A stretch of 52,439 nt of DNA from Candidatus Methanogaster sp. (GCA_003194445.1 PQXF01000013.1:1-52439); one strand, 5' to 3'; positions 17,854-26,244 are shown, counted from the first letter of the stretch. Translations and numbers: made by a program. Notes: generated from the letters alone by a model not told the origin.

Positions 17854-18081
17854 GTTCACACCTTGTAATGTACGCTTGTAATCTCTCGCGCTTGCTCAAA
17901 TATAGGTTGTGGTTGCTTTTATGCACAAATACACTTGAGAGGCGAAAGCACACAACTGCACAGACCGTCACCTCTACAAAAGAAATATATGGAACAACGG
18001 CATACTCCAAAACGTGCGTGACATTACGTGGATGCCACCATACAAACGCTCTAACAAAGATAACTGAAGGAGGTATAAGTA

Positions 18082-18192
18082 ATGGCTGAATATCGATGTA
18101 CAAACTGTGGATACGTGACCGTTGCTGATGCGGCGCCGGATGAGTGTCCGGTCTGCAAGCACAAGAAAACGTTTGAGAAGATCAAGGAGTGA
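18082..18192 (+). CDS. rubredoxin-like 36-residue protein, copy 2
   Basis: MAEYRCTNCGYVTVADAAP with CPVCKHKKTF. The first 12 codons match copy 1 (16366) exactly and the ribosome sites are near-identical (AAGGAGGT), but later positions differ. It lies 6 nt upstream of sufC, so the duplicated gene now leads the suf transcript. Likely an iron or zinc electron carrier. Confidence 0.88.
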   Translation: MAEYRCTNCGYVTVADAAPDECPVCKHKKTFEKIKE

Positions 18193-18198
18193 TCAAAG

Positions 18199-18948
18199 AT
18201 GCTCGAAATAGAGAACCTGAACCTCGAGGTTGATGGGCGACCTGTACTCAAAGGTCTCGATCTCATAATCGAGAAGGGGGAGTGTCATGTCCTGTTAGGT
18301 CCGAACGGATCCGGAAAGACGTCGCTCTTGCTTGGTATACTCGGGTTTCCGAGATACCGGGTGACCGGCGGCAGGATCGTCTTCAATGGCGAGGATGTCA
18401 CCAACCTGACAACCGCTGAGCGCGTGAAACTCGGGATAGGGATTGCGTTTCAGAACCCGCCGGTTATACGCGGCATCAGGCTTGGGGAGATGGTAAACCT
18501 CTGCCGCGGAGATAAATCCGGTGAGATCACTGATGAGACCCGCGTTCTTGCTAAGAAAATGCATTTCACAGAGGAATTCCTGGAGCGGGACGTGAACGCC
18601 GGGTTCTCGGGAGGCGAGATCAAACGGTCTGAGATACTGCAACTGATGGCGCAGGATCCGGATTTTGTGATGCTGGATGAGCCCGATTCTGGCGTTGATA
18701 TCGAGAACATGGAACTTATCGGCGGGATGATCGGAAAACTCCTGCACAGGCAGGAGCTTCCAAGCAGACGGACCGCATCCGGGCTTATCATCACACACCT
18801 TGCAACGATCACCGACTATGTGGGCGTGGACTGGGCGCACGTGATGCTCGGCGGCAGGATCGGGTGCTCGGGAAAGCCGGATCAGATCATCAGGCAGGTA
18901 TCGGAGGGGGGCTACGAGAAATGCATAAAGGAGTGTCAGATATCGTGA
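18199..18948 (+). CDS. sufC: Fe-S cluster assembly ATPase SufC
   Basis: 249 residues: Walker A GPNGSGKTS near 34-42, a Q-loop near FQNPP (SufC type), signature FSGGEIKRSE near 137, Walker B VMLDEPDSGVDI near 157 and switch ITHLATI near 198. SufC powers the SufB scaffold that builds Fe-S clusters. The C-terminus EGGYEKCIKECQIS is repeated at two further places (19.76 and 21.47 kb). sufB normally starts inside this tail, but here it is 2.5 kb downstream. Confidence 0.96.
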   Translation: MLEIENLNLEVDGRPVLKGLDLIIEKGECHVLLGPNGSGKTSLLLGILGFPRYRVTGGRIVFNGEDVTNLTTAERVKLGIGIAFQNPPVIRGIRLGEMVNLCRGDKSGEITDETRVLAKKMHFTEEFLERDVNAGFSGGEIKRSEILQLMAQDPDFVMLDEPDSGVDIENMELIGGMIGKLLHRQELPSRRTASGLIITHLATITDYVGVDWAHVMLGGRIGCSGKPDQIIRQVSEGGYEKCIKECQIS

Positions 18949-19102
18949 GTCTATAAGTCACGAAGTTTATACTTCTCTAAACTCGAATATTTTCCTGTCA
19001 ACAATCTCAGCTTTAAGCGGGGCATGATTCCCACAAGGAGACAATATACCCAACCAAAACTGAAGTTCGGGCATTCATTCACACCAAACGTGGAGAATGG
19101 GC

Positions 19103-19324
19103 ATGAAAATCAAAAATGGCGATGTTGTACAGGGTTCCAGATGGTCGGAGCCTGTCGTTGTGAATCTTATAGAGGGGATGGGCGATTACATACGGGTGGT
19201 TGGCGTAACGCGTAATTCTCGTCAGCATATCGATCAACTCATACATCAGGACGGGATCAGTGCTCTCGGTTCCGGGAAGATCGAATCAAACTTCACGGCA
19301 GAGCCGGGTCATGTCTTTCTCGTG
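19103..19324 (+). pseudogene. SNF2/DISARM-type helicase N-terminal fragment
   Basis: From ATG 19103 (GGAG upstream) about 74 residues read MKIKNGDVVQGSRWSEPVVV then VGVTRNSRQHIDQLI and a FTAEP motif, like the N-terminal domain that precedes SNF2-type helicases of phage-defence islands. Translation then runs straight into IS91-like copy B, so the helicase itself is gone. Assignment rests on a short stretch. Confidence 0.45.
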
Positions 19325-19642
19325 TGGTATATACACTATAACCCACGCACCCCATTCCACACCATATTTATCACCAACCTAACCCTACATTCAACTGTTG
19401 TACCTCGATTATCCCCTCACCCGAAATATGCCTCATCACATTTCTCCTCTGCATCCTTACTGATACCTCTCTCACCGTCCGGCACATTTATCGAGAACAA
19501 TCACAATTGGGGGGCATTCCACCTTGCAGAGAAAGACAACATCAGAGATGTCGAAATCGCAGAAGTCAATAAAATGCTCTCCTGCAAGGACGAGAGTCGC
19601 GGCTTTCACATACCGGTGCGAACATTGTGGAACTACACTAAT
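19325..19642 (+). mobile_element. IS91-like element, 5'-end fragment (copy B)
   Basis: Same start (TGGTATATACACTATAA) and nearly the same sequence as copy A, but 60 nt longer, ending after GGAACTACACTAAT, exactly where copy C has a break in its transposase frame. It directly truncates the helicase fragment. Confidence 0.75.
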
Positions 19643-19744
19643 TGGAAAGGCTCAACACATCGTTTACAATTGTGGTGATTCAGCGTAGAAAATCCATAGT
19701 GCATCTGATGATGCGCCATGGCAAAATCAAATTGAATAAGAGCG

Positions 19745-19831
19745 CATAAGGCAGATATTGGAAGGGGGTTATGAGAAATGCATAAAAGAGTGCCAGATGT
19801 CGTGGATCCGGTTGCGATGGGGACAAGGTAA
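19745..19831 (+). repeat. second copy of the sufC-end/sufB-start junction
   Basis: The sufC frame reads EGGYEKCIKECQMS, matching the sufC C-terminus at about 80% nucleotide identity. The overlapping frame from ATG 19778 reads MHKRVPDVVDPVAMGTR and stops at 19831, matching the first residues of SufB (MHKRVLDV). It is the scar of an additional, lost sufCB copy. Confidence 0.7.
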
Positions 19832-19972
19832 TCTCTTGTATCACACAGGCAGCATCCGGCTATTCTGAGCGATGACAATGAGAAGGAGTTGCCGGATGAC
19901 TTTCTGGCAGGAAGGGAACGGTTAAGAGAAGAAGTGAGAAAAGAGGATGTATGTGTGAGGGTGTTTGAATGA
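19832..19972 (+). pseudogene. tail of a small ORF coupled to the AAA ATPase gene
   Basis: In the frame of the sufB-like scar, after its stop, an open stretch of 46 codons (HPAILSDDNEKELPDDFLAG...) ends with TGA overlapping the ATPase start (ATGA at 19969-19972). No start codon is seen, so it is a truncated upstream partner, perhaps an antitoxin-like or regulatory protein, joined to suf sequence by recombination. Low certainty. Confidence 0.35.
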
Positions 19973-20931
19973 TAAAAAATCTGGAGATCGGGAACTTCAA
20001 GTCGATAAAAAATCTGGAACTCGGCTGCAAAAAGATAAACCTCTTCATTGGGGGTCCAAACACGGGCAAGTCAAATATTCTGGAAGCACTTGGAATTTTA
20101 TCATTTAACCCTCAAATAAAACTTGGTGACCTTATCAGATTTGAGCGTATGAGCAATCTGTTCTACGATGAAGATCTGGATGATGGAATAACAATAAGGG
20201 CAGATAAAGGGATCTTTGAGATGTGTTTCGAACAAGGACGTTTCAAGGGAAAGTACCACAAGAACGACATGAGACCGTTTCACTTTGATTACGACTATGA
20301 TGGTCAGGGTGGCGCGGGATACTCGGGAGATTTACCTTCGATCAAGTTTTACAGATTTGCCGTAAGAAGAGATTTTCCGGAAAACGTGTCGGATTCTCTT
20401 CTACCCCCTTTTGGAGCTAATTTGCTTTCAGTTATCATGGCCCACAAGGACTTGAAGAAGACAGCGGCAAGTATATTCAAACCTTATGGGCTCAGAATTG
20501 TTTTAAAACCCCAGGAAAATAAGATCGACATCTTAAAGATACGGGAAGATGTTCTCATATCCTACCCCTACTCTCTAACATCAGATACTCTTCAGAGAAT
20601 CATCTTCTATCTCACAGCAATCGGCTCTAACAAGAAGTCTGTATTAATTTTCGAAGAACCCGAATCCAATCTGTCCCCCCACCACACAAAGCATCTCGGT
20701 GAAAGAATCGCATTCGATGAGACAAATCAGTACTTCATAGCGACGCATAACTTGCACCTCCTTCGCTCAATTCTCGAAAAAGCACGTAAGGGCAAGGTTG
20801 CGGTTTTCATAACATACTTCGAGGACTATCAAACAAAAGTCAAATGCATAACCGATGCGCAGTTGTCTGAGTTGACGGAGGGGGGCTATGATCCATTCTT
20901 CAATCCGGACTCTTTCATCGAAGAGGACTGA
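19969..20931 (+). CDS. AAA (ABC-type, RecF/OLD-like) ATPase
   Basis: 320 residues. MIKNLEIGNFKSIKNLEL is the usual beta-strand opening; Walker A is GGPNTGKSN at residues 28-36; Walker B is LIFEEPESNLSP near 226; the H-switch is IATHNLHLL near 260. It is smaller than OLD nucleases and has no C-terminal Toprim domain. The following gene starts 4 nt later and may provide one. Such ATPase plus effector pairs occur in phage defence (e.g. PARIS) and as standalone cassettes. It is inserted between suf genes. Confidence 0.85.
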   Translation: MIKNLEIGNFKSIKNLELGCKKINLFIGGPNTGKSNILEALGILSFNPQIKLGDLIRFERMSNLFYDEDLDDGITIRADKGIFEMCFEQGRFKGKYHKNDMRPFHFDYDYDGQGGAGYSGDLPSIKFYRFAVRRDFPENVSDSLLPPFGANLLSVIMAHKDLKKTAASIFKPYGLRIVLKPQENKIDILKIREDVLISYPYSLTSDTLQRIIFYLTAIGSNKKSVLIFEEPESNLSPHHTKHLGERIAFDETNQYFIATHNLHLLRSILEKARKGKVAVFITYFEDYQTKVKCITDAQLSELTEGGYDPFFNPDSFIEED

Positions 20932-20935
20932 AACA

Positions 20936-21401
20936 ATGATCGTTGTTGAGGGTTATTCTGCTAAAGATATTGTAGCGGACACAGGGTTTCCCAGAAAACA
21001 GATAAAAATTGGATCCTGTAAAGGAAAAGTCCTTGAAATCTCGGAGAAACATCAGGCGGCGATTTATATTGTCGATAAACCTCCTTACAGCGGTCAACCA
21101 TCGGATTTGAGGAACTATATTGAAAAAGATAGCAGAAGCACAATTAAATTACTGGCACGAAAAGATGATGGCAGTAAACGGTTGATACAGATCTCTCCAT
21201 GCCCTGAAGATCGGCTCTATTCAAGAGCCCTGCAGAACCAAATCGCTCCAAAAGAGTTTTGGTCTTCCAAGATACCCGGAAGATATGCACAAGATTCTAC
21301 ATATCAATAAGAGAGAAAACGTTCATAGCTTTCTAAACGAACTTATTGAAGCAGATGATGAGATCAACACGCTTAAAAAATGGATATCGGAGGTTATTTG
21401 A
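20936..21401 (+). pseudogene. Toprim-like partner of the AAA ATPase, one frameshift
   Basis: ATG 20936 opens MIVVEGYSAKDIV, with an Asp in YIVDKPPY near residue 46. The VEG...D pattern recalls Toprim/DUF4435-type partners. The frame stops at 21310, but from about 21270 another frame reads on (PEDMHKILHINKRENVHSF...WISEVI) to TGA 21401, giving an expected full length of about 155 residues. A single-base change near 21270 would restore it, so it is either newly inactivated or an assembly error. Family not certain. Confidence 0.5.
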
Positions 21402-21503
21402 ATGAAAGTATCCCATCTAATATCTAACTTAGTTTCACCCGTTCGAAAGGAAAAGTGGCATATATCAGAAGGAGGCTATGAAAAATGCATAAAAGAGTAT
21501 TAG
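21402..21503 (+). CDS. 33-residue ORF ending in the third sufC tail
   Basis: ATG 21402 directly follows the Toprim-like stop. The ORF reads MKVSHLISNLVSPVRKEKWH and then ISEGGYEKCIKEY, the sufC C-terminus (21466-21503). The sufB ATG at 21485 lies inside it, in the sufC/sufB overlap arrangement. It is probably a chimeric leftover that preserves translational coupling to sufB rather than a functional peptide. Confidence 0.4.
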   Translation: MKVSHLISNLVSPVRKEKWHISEGGYEKCIKEY

Positions 21504-22663
21504 ACGTTCCAGATACAGTGAAACCGGAAGATTACACGATGGATGCAGAGGAACTCAGTCAGGAAGACCGATCCGAGATAGAAGACGAATACAAAAACGC
21601 TCTTCTCGGAGTCGGGTATGATCCAGCCGGTGAAGAGCGATCCGGGTCGTTCCTGCAACTTGACCACTCTGTTCTCTGCTCAACTACCGTGCAGGAAGGA
21701 ATTGAGGTTCTGGACAGTAGCGAGGCGCTTGAAAAATACTCCTGGCTCTCAGATTACTTCTGGCGTGCGGTCGCACCTGATAAGGACATCTACACAAAAG
21801 AGGTGGCAGAGAAACAGACCGGCGGATACTTTGTGAGGGCAGCCCCCGGTGTTAAATCCATATTCCCTCTACAAGCGTGCCTATTCATCGGAAAGGAGCG
21901 GCTTTCGCAGAACGTGCACAACATCGTGATCGTCGAGGAAGGCGCAGAACTCCACATCATAACGGGCTGCTCGACAGCAAAGGATGTGCGCTCTGCAATG
22001 CATCTCGGCGTATCCGAGTTCTATGTGAAGAAGGGCGCAACGCTCACATACACGATGATTCACAACTGGGCGCCTGAAGTTGTGGTGCGGCCGAGAAGCG
22101 GCATCATCGTCGAGGAAGACGGCACTTACGTCAACAACTACATCTTGATGAAACCTGTTAAGGACGTGCAGATGTATCCGGTCACATACTGCGGCAAGAA
22201 TGCACGAACGATGACTCAGACTGTTATCCACGCATCACAGGATTCAAAGATTGACATTGGTTCAAAAGTGGTGCTGGAAGGCGAGAACAGCCGCGCAGAA
22301 CTGATATCCAGATCGATTGCGACCGATCAGGCCGACGTTACCGCAAGAGGTGAGATCGTGGGCTCGGCAGCAGGCGTGAAAGGGCATCTCGAGTGCATTG
22401 GACTCATGCTCTCTAATACGGCGCGGATCCATTCGATTCCCGAACTTGAGGCGACTGTAGAGGACGCAGAACTCTCGCACGAAGCAGCGGTCGGGCGGAT
22501 CTCGGAAGAGGAGATCGCGTACCTGACCGCAAGAGGCCTCTCTGAAGACGAGGCTGCCGGGGCGATTGTTCGCGGATTTTTGAATGTGGATATCAAGGGA
22601 CTGCCGCCAGCGCTTGGTGCTGAGGTGAGAAAGATGATCCGGATGAGCGCGGACGCTCTATGA
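21485..22663 (+). CDS. sufB: Fe-S cluster scaffold SufB (SufBD family)
   Basis: 392 residues, archaeal length. The beta-helix core carries SufBD motifs such as GCSTAKDVRSAMHLG, YTMIHNWAPEVVVRPRSG, SKVVLEGENSRAEL and the C-terminal LEATVEDAELSHEAAVGRI with the conserved Glu/His region. It binds nascent Fe-S clusters with SufC. The start ATGCATAAAAG lies in the third copy of the sufC tail. The complete gene is intact although its neighbour sufC is 2.5 kb away. Confidence 0.95.
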   Translation: MHKRVLDVPDTVKPEDYTMDAEELSQEDRSEIEDEYKNALLGVGYDPAGEERSGSFLQLDHSVLCSTTVQEGIEVLDSSEALEKYSWLSDYFWRAVAPDKDIYTKEVAEKQTGGYFVRAAPGVKSIFPLQACLFIGKERLSQNVHNIVIVEEGAELHIITGCSTAKDVRSAMHLGVSEFYVKKGATLTYTMIHNWAPEVVVRPRSGIIVEEDGTYVNNYILMKPVKDVQMYPVTYCGKNARTMTQTVIHASQDSKIDIGSKVVLEGENSRAELISRSIATDQADVTARGEIVGSAAGVKGHLECIGLMLSNTARIHSIPELEATVEDAELSHEAAVGRISEEEIAYLTARGLSEDEAAGAIVRGFLNVDIKGLPPALGAEVRKMIRMSADAL

Positions 22664-22682
22664 GTTGATAGTGGAGAAGAAA

Positions 22683-23207
22683 ATGAACCGAAAAGCACTG
22701 CATCTGCTCAGCTACGGGCTCTATGCGGTCACATCGACAGATGGCGAAGCCATCAACGGTCAAATCGTAAATACGGTGATGCAGGTGGCATCCAGACCGC
22801 CCACGATTGCTGTTGCCATAAATAAGGAGAATCTGACCTGCGAATACATACGAAAGAGTCGTGTCTTTACGGCATCCGTTCTCGGGACGGACGCGCCGAT
22901 GGAAGTAATTGGCAGGTTCGGTTTCAGATCAGGCAGGGATATCGATAAGTTCGAGATTGTCAGGTATAAAACAGGCACCACTGGTGCACCTGTCGTGCTC
23001 GATCACACTCTTGCTTATATCGAGGTTGCGGTTGCGCAGGAGGTGGATGTGGGAACGCACATCCTCTTCATTGGCGAGGTTGTTGATGCAGATATTCTTA
23101 AAGAGGGCGAGCCGATGACTTATGCGTACTACCATCGGGTGAAAGGTGGGAAGACGCCGGATAAAGCCACGGTTTATATCGGAGATGAAGATGGACTGGA
23201 GGAATAG
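22683..23207 (+). CDS. flavin reductase-like (FMN-binding split-barrel) protein
   Basis: 174 residues from ATG 22683 (GTGGAG upstream; a TTG at 22665 is an alternative). The signature SRPPTIAVAINKENLTCEYI and SRVFTASVLG, followed by FGFRSGRDIDKF, fits the flavoredoxin/flavin-reductase domain. Relatives are fused to rubredoxin/FprA in some anaerobes, and here FprA follows after 4 nt, so it probably gives electrons to FprA. Confidence 0.9.
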   Translation: MNRKALHLLSYGLYAVTSTDGEAINGQIVNTVMQVASRPPTIAVAINKENLTCEYIRKSRVFTASVLGTDAPMEVIGRFGFRSGRDIDKFEIVRYKTGTTGAPVVLDHTLAYIEVAVAQEVDVGTHILFIGEVVDADILKEGEPMTYAYYHRVKGGKTPDKATVYIGDEDGLEE

Positions 23208-23211
23208 TAAC

Positions 23212-24402
23212 ATGAACAAAGTAGAGATAAAAGACGGCGTGTACTGGGTTGGTGCGATCGACTGGAACCTGCGGGATTTTCACGGATATGCCACACCACG
23301 GGGTACGACGTATAACGCATACATCGTCAAAGACTCAAAAACTGCGCTTGTCGATACCGTGAAAGCCGGATTCTTTGATGAACTGCAAAGTCGTATAGAC
23401 GCGATAACAGACCCGGGGGACATCGATTATGTGATCGTGAACCATGTCGAGCCGGATCACACGGGATCACTTTCCCGCGTGATGGAGGTTGTCCCTGATG
23501 CGACTGTTGTTGCAACCAGGAAAGGCGCGGAAGAACTGCCGATGTACTATGACTGCGACGGCTGGGAGATACAAACCGTAAAGACCGGAGATACGATCTC
23601 ACTCGGGGGAAAGACGCTCTCGTTTATCGAGACCCCGATGCTCCACTGGCCCGACAACATGGTAACGTATATCCCCGAGGATCACCTCCTCCTATCGAAC
23701 GACGCGTTCGGGCAGCACATCGCGAGCAGCAAGCGGTACGCAGACGAGGATTCCGAGATACTTGAAGCTGCCGCCACATACTATGCCAACATCCTGATGC
23801 CATTCTCGCCGCTTATCACAAAGACCCTGCAGAAGATCGGTGGAATGGGAATCGAGATCGACATGATTGCTCCGAGCCATGGCATGATCTGGCGTAATTC
23901 CGGCGTCGGTGACATCCTTGACGCGTATCGCGGCTGGAGTTCGGGAAAGTCAAACGATACCACGATCGTGGTCTACGACACGATGTGGGGCAGCACCGAG
24001 AAGATGGTATCTGCAATTGCACAGGGCATAATCGATGCCGGGTTTGAGGTCAAGGTGTACCACCTCGGGAAATCGGAATGGAGCGAGATTATACGCGAGA
24101 TTCTGGAGGCTAAGATCATACTTGTTGGCTCACCCACAATCAACAACGGGATGTTTCCAAGCGTCGGGGGATTCCTGACGTATCTCAGAGGACTTCGTCC
24201 AAAGGGCAAGGTCGGTTCCGCTTTCGGATCATACGGCTGGGCAGGAGGTGCGGTCAAAGCGATTGCGGGCGAACTTGAGAAGACCGGTGTTACGGTTGTC
24301 GATCCCCTATCTGTCAAATTTGTGCCGAGCACAGATGATCTTGCTGCATGCGCAGAGCTTGCAGAGAAGGTCGTGGATGCGGCAGAGATGCAGGAACGAT
24401 GA
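23212..24402 (+). CDS. fprA: FprA, di-iron flavoprotein (F420H2 or rubredoxin oxidase)
   Basis: 396 residues. The metallo-beta-lactamase part has the di-iron ligands HVEPDHTGS near residue 82, HWPDNMV near 147, NDAFGQH near 166 and SHGMIWR near 226. The flavodoxin part begins about 252 (VVYDTMWGSTEKM, GSPTINNGMFP, FGSYGWAGGA). It reduces O2 to water, in methanogens with F420H2. AGGAATAG...ATG follows the flavin-reductase gene by 4 nt. It complements the other oxygen-defence genes. Confidence 0.96.
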   Translation: MNKVEIKDGVYWVGAIDWNLRDFHGYATPRGTTYNAYIVKDSKTALVDTVKAGFFDELQSRIDAITDPGDIDYVIVNHVEPDHTGSLSRVMEVVPDATVVATRKGAEELPMYYDCDGWEIQTVKTGDTISLGGKTLSFIETPMLHWPDNMVTYIPEDHLLLSNDAFGQHIASSKRYADEDSEILEAAATYYANILMPFSPLITKTLQKIGGMGIEIDMIAPSHGMIWRNSGVGDILDAYRGWSSGKSNDTTIVVYDTMWGSTEKMVSAIAQGIIDAGFEVKVYHLGKSEWSEIIREILEAKIILVGSPTINNGMFPSVGGFLTYLRGLRPKGKVGSAFGSYGWAGGAVKAIAGELEKTGVTVVDPLSVKFVPSTDDLAACAELAEKVVDAAEMQER

Positions 24403-24444
24403 TTTCAACGATCATTAGCGTCAAAGGACTCAAAAATAGATATG

Positions 24445-24526
24445 TTCAAAAGTGGTGATGCAGGGCGAGAACAGCCGTGCAGATCTCGCTGAGAGAGACG
24501 CGGTTATCGGATGAGTGTGGACGCTT
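24445..24526 (+). pseudogene. sufB remnant
   Basis: Two short blocks match sufB: TTCAAAAGTGGTG...GGCGAGAACAGCCG (cf. 22260-22300) and GGATGAG-G-GGACGCT (cf. the sufB 3' end at 22641-22657), with about 340 nt deleted between them. It lies just after fprA, so a second suf copy once followed it. Confidence 0.55.
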
Positions 24527-24550
24527 CGCAAGGCGAATCTGGGGTTTTTA

Positions 24551-24988
24551 TCATCCACAACTGTCTTTTAACTTCTCCATAATTACAGCCGGGCAGACCC
24601 TCTGCACACCCTCCAGCCGCCCGATCTTCTCCGCGATGAACTTTCCGAGTTCTCTCCCGTCCTTAAGCCAGATCTCAGTCATGATCATGTGATCCCCGGT
24701 CGACGTTGCAACGAATTTCACTTCGGAAAACTCTGTCATTTTGATCGCAACATCGAGAAAATGCGTGGGCTCAACATCGAGACCGACGAACGAGACTGAG
24801 TTATATCCAAGTTTCGCGGGATCGACAACCACGGTGTAGCGCTTTATAACGTCCCCATCCTCAAGCAATTTTACGCGCTTTCGTATCGTGGATTCGCTGA
24901 CGCCGAGTTTTTCGGCAATTTCAGTAAGCGGTGTGCGAGCATTATCACGAAGTATCTCCAGTATCAACCTGTCTTTTTCGTCGATCAT
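24551..24988 (-). CDS. Lrp/AsnC-family regulator, copy 1
   Basis: 145 residues: helix-turn-helix (DNARTPLTEIAEKLGVSEST then IRKRVKLLED) and a C-terminal RAM ligand-binding domain (GYNSVSFVGLDVEP to GDHMIMTEIWLKDG). It is about two-thirds identical to the regulator at 27101. Its start faces the conserved promoter block P1 (25001-25110), across which a DUF2249 gene used to be divergently transcribed. It may control its own promoter and the three other copies of the block. Confidence 0.93.
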   Translation of the reverse strand: MIDEKDRLILEILRDNARTPLTEIAEKLGVSESTIRKRVKLLEDGDVIKRYTVVVDPAKLGYNSVSFVGLDVEPTHFLDVAIKMTEFSEVKFVATSTGDHMIMTEIWLKDGRELGKFIAEKIGRLEGVQRVCPAVIMEKLKDSCG

Positions 24989-25000
24989 TATCTATGTCAC

Positions 25001-25110
25001 CATACTGACTTTCATATTTCTCTTAAACATTATGGACGATTTCCGCACCATAATGTTATACATTTCGCAATACACATCACTATAACGGTAAACCAGTTAA
25101 AGGTTTATAC
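25001..25110 (+). promoter_or_regulatory. conserved promoter/operator block P1
   Basis: An 8-bp dyad CATTATGG (25028-25035)/CCATAATG (25048-25055) around a 12-nt spacer ACGATTTCCGCA is followed by a TATA-like GTTATACATT. A second dyad TAAACC/GGTTTA lies at about 25090-25107. It is divergent to the Lrp/AsnC gene. Same block as P2, P3 and P4. Confidence 0.75.
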
Positions 25111-25126
25111 GTTCAGGCGGTAACTC

Positions 25127-25200
25127 ATGACCGAAGAATCGACTGATAAAAAGGAATCATCCGAAGTGCTGGATGGCAGGGGGACTTGCTGGCAGTTTCC
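25127..25200 (+). pseudogene. DUF2249 gene N-terminal remnant
   Basis: ATG 25127 opens MTEESTDKKESSEVLDGRG, matching the start of the gene at 27691 (KESYEVLDGRGLAGNFL). An extra G in GGGGG shifts the frame (the other frame reads GLAGSFLRR), and the match ends near 25200. It stands in the same position relative to block P1 as the 27691 gene does to P2. Confidence 0.7.
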
Positions 25201-25228
25201 TCCGAAGAATGATGTATTTCAGCCACAC

Positions 25229-25978
25229 TCATAGTGAGAGCGCATCCTCAACCGCACTTCTGATCAGGTACCCTGCCCGGTGCAGGATCGTATCCCCGAG
25301 TTCCCTGTCAACAGTCATGTCAGCGGTGCAGGGGTATGAGTGGTGCGCCTCAGCAACGATATCGCGAATATCCTGCTGTGAGTGCGCAGACGTTCCGATC
25401 AGTTTCTTTGCAACAAACCATGTCGATCCACAAGGCGCGCTCTGCTTGACCGTGACTGCTGAAATGACCCCGTTCGCAACACTGATCTCGACAGCCGGAA
25501 TTCCAATCCCAAACTCGGAAACAAATCTTCCGATGATACCTTCTTCCCGGTTAAGCGAGCAGAACGGCTTTGGGAATGCGGATTCGATTCCCGCTGCGCT
25601 GCACCTCGCTCCAACCTGTTTCGCAAGCCCTGAAGAGGCTTCTCTTGACTGCTCGACCGGAACGATCAAGCCTTTGATTCCGGCGTCATTCAGCCGCGAG
25701 GGCAGTTCCATCAGTATGTCGGGATGAATCTCTGTTGCGATCATGATGTCTGCAGATGGCAGCGCCGGGATATAGGGGGCAGGATCGTCGATGAAATCCG
25801 GAAGCGTCTCTGGTGCAGGGAATCTGATCGTACCGATGATACTTTCGGCGTAGCAATACCGCTCATATTTACAGTGCGTGCAGAGCGGGTCACACGATTT
25901 GCAGAATTCGGAGTCGTTTACAAGGTTTCGTATCACTCGTTCCCCGAAGTTTCCTCCGTACATGACCAGTAATTTCAT
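25229..25978 (-). CDS. DUF166 archaeal protein
   Basis: 249 residues of the archaeal DUF166 family, sometimes labelled thymidylate-synthase-like. It opens MKLLVMYGGNFGERVIRNLVN, with an N-terminal cysteine cluster CKSCDPLCTHCKYERYC (5 Cys, a likely Fe-S or zinc site) and APCGSTWFVAKKLIG near residue 190. Its real reaction is unknown to me. A broken copy of its first codons lies at 26980-27089. Confidence 0.85.
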   Translation of the reverse strand: MKLLVMYGGNFGERVIRNLVNDSEFCKSCDPLCTHCKYERYCYAESIIGTIRFPAPETLPDFIDDPAPYIPALPSADIMIATEIHPDILMELPSRLNDAGIKGLIVPVEQSREASSGLAKQVGARCSAAGIESAFPKPFCSLNREEGIIGRFVSEFGIGIPAVEISVANGVISAVTVKQSAPCGSTWFVAKKLIGTSAHSQQDIRDIVAEAHHSYPCTADMTVDRELGDTILHRAGYLIRSAVEDALSL

Positions 25979-26014
25979 TGGCTTGTGAAGTGTTGAAGAC
26001 GCAATGCCAGCATG

Positions 26015-26230
26015 TCAGGCGATTTGACCTGCGAGACCGACCGAAAGTGGTTTTTGTCCTTTGAGTGCACTCACCTTCAGGATGGAAAACCCGATAATAC
26101 TTCCACTTTCATCGACTTTTTTCATCACTGCGTCGTTCTCGGTCTCCTTGAAGTACCCGGCTTTCCGGTCAAAGATAACTTCAAGGTAATCGCCTTCTTT
26201 ATCATACCATATTTTTATTTCTTTTTCCAT
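26015..26230 (-). CDS. DUF2283 small protein
   Basis: About 71 residues from ATG 26230 (MEKEIKIWYDKEGDYLEVIF), the DUF2283 pattern of a small beta-rich protein, continuing ETENDAVMKKVDESGSIIGF. An in-frame ATG at 26242 is less likely. Function unknown. Such proteins are often found next to toxin or mobile genes; here no clear partner is seen. Confidence 0.8.
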   Translation of the reverse strand: MEKEIKIWYDKEGDYLEVIFDRKAGYFKETENDAVMKKVDESGSIIGFSILKVSALKGQKPLSVGLAGQIA

Positions 26231-26244
26231 AGTATCCTGCATCT

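Noticed and set aside
21466-21503. The sufC-tail repeats as target-site duplications of one transposon
   Set aside because: The copies are only about 80% alike and extend as homologous coding sequence, so they are older gene copies, not fresh duplications.
24445-24526. A short regulatory RNA downstream of fprA
   Set aside because: The segment is explained as two collapsed pieces of sufB.
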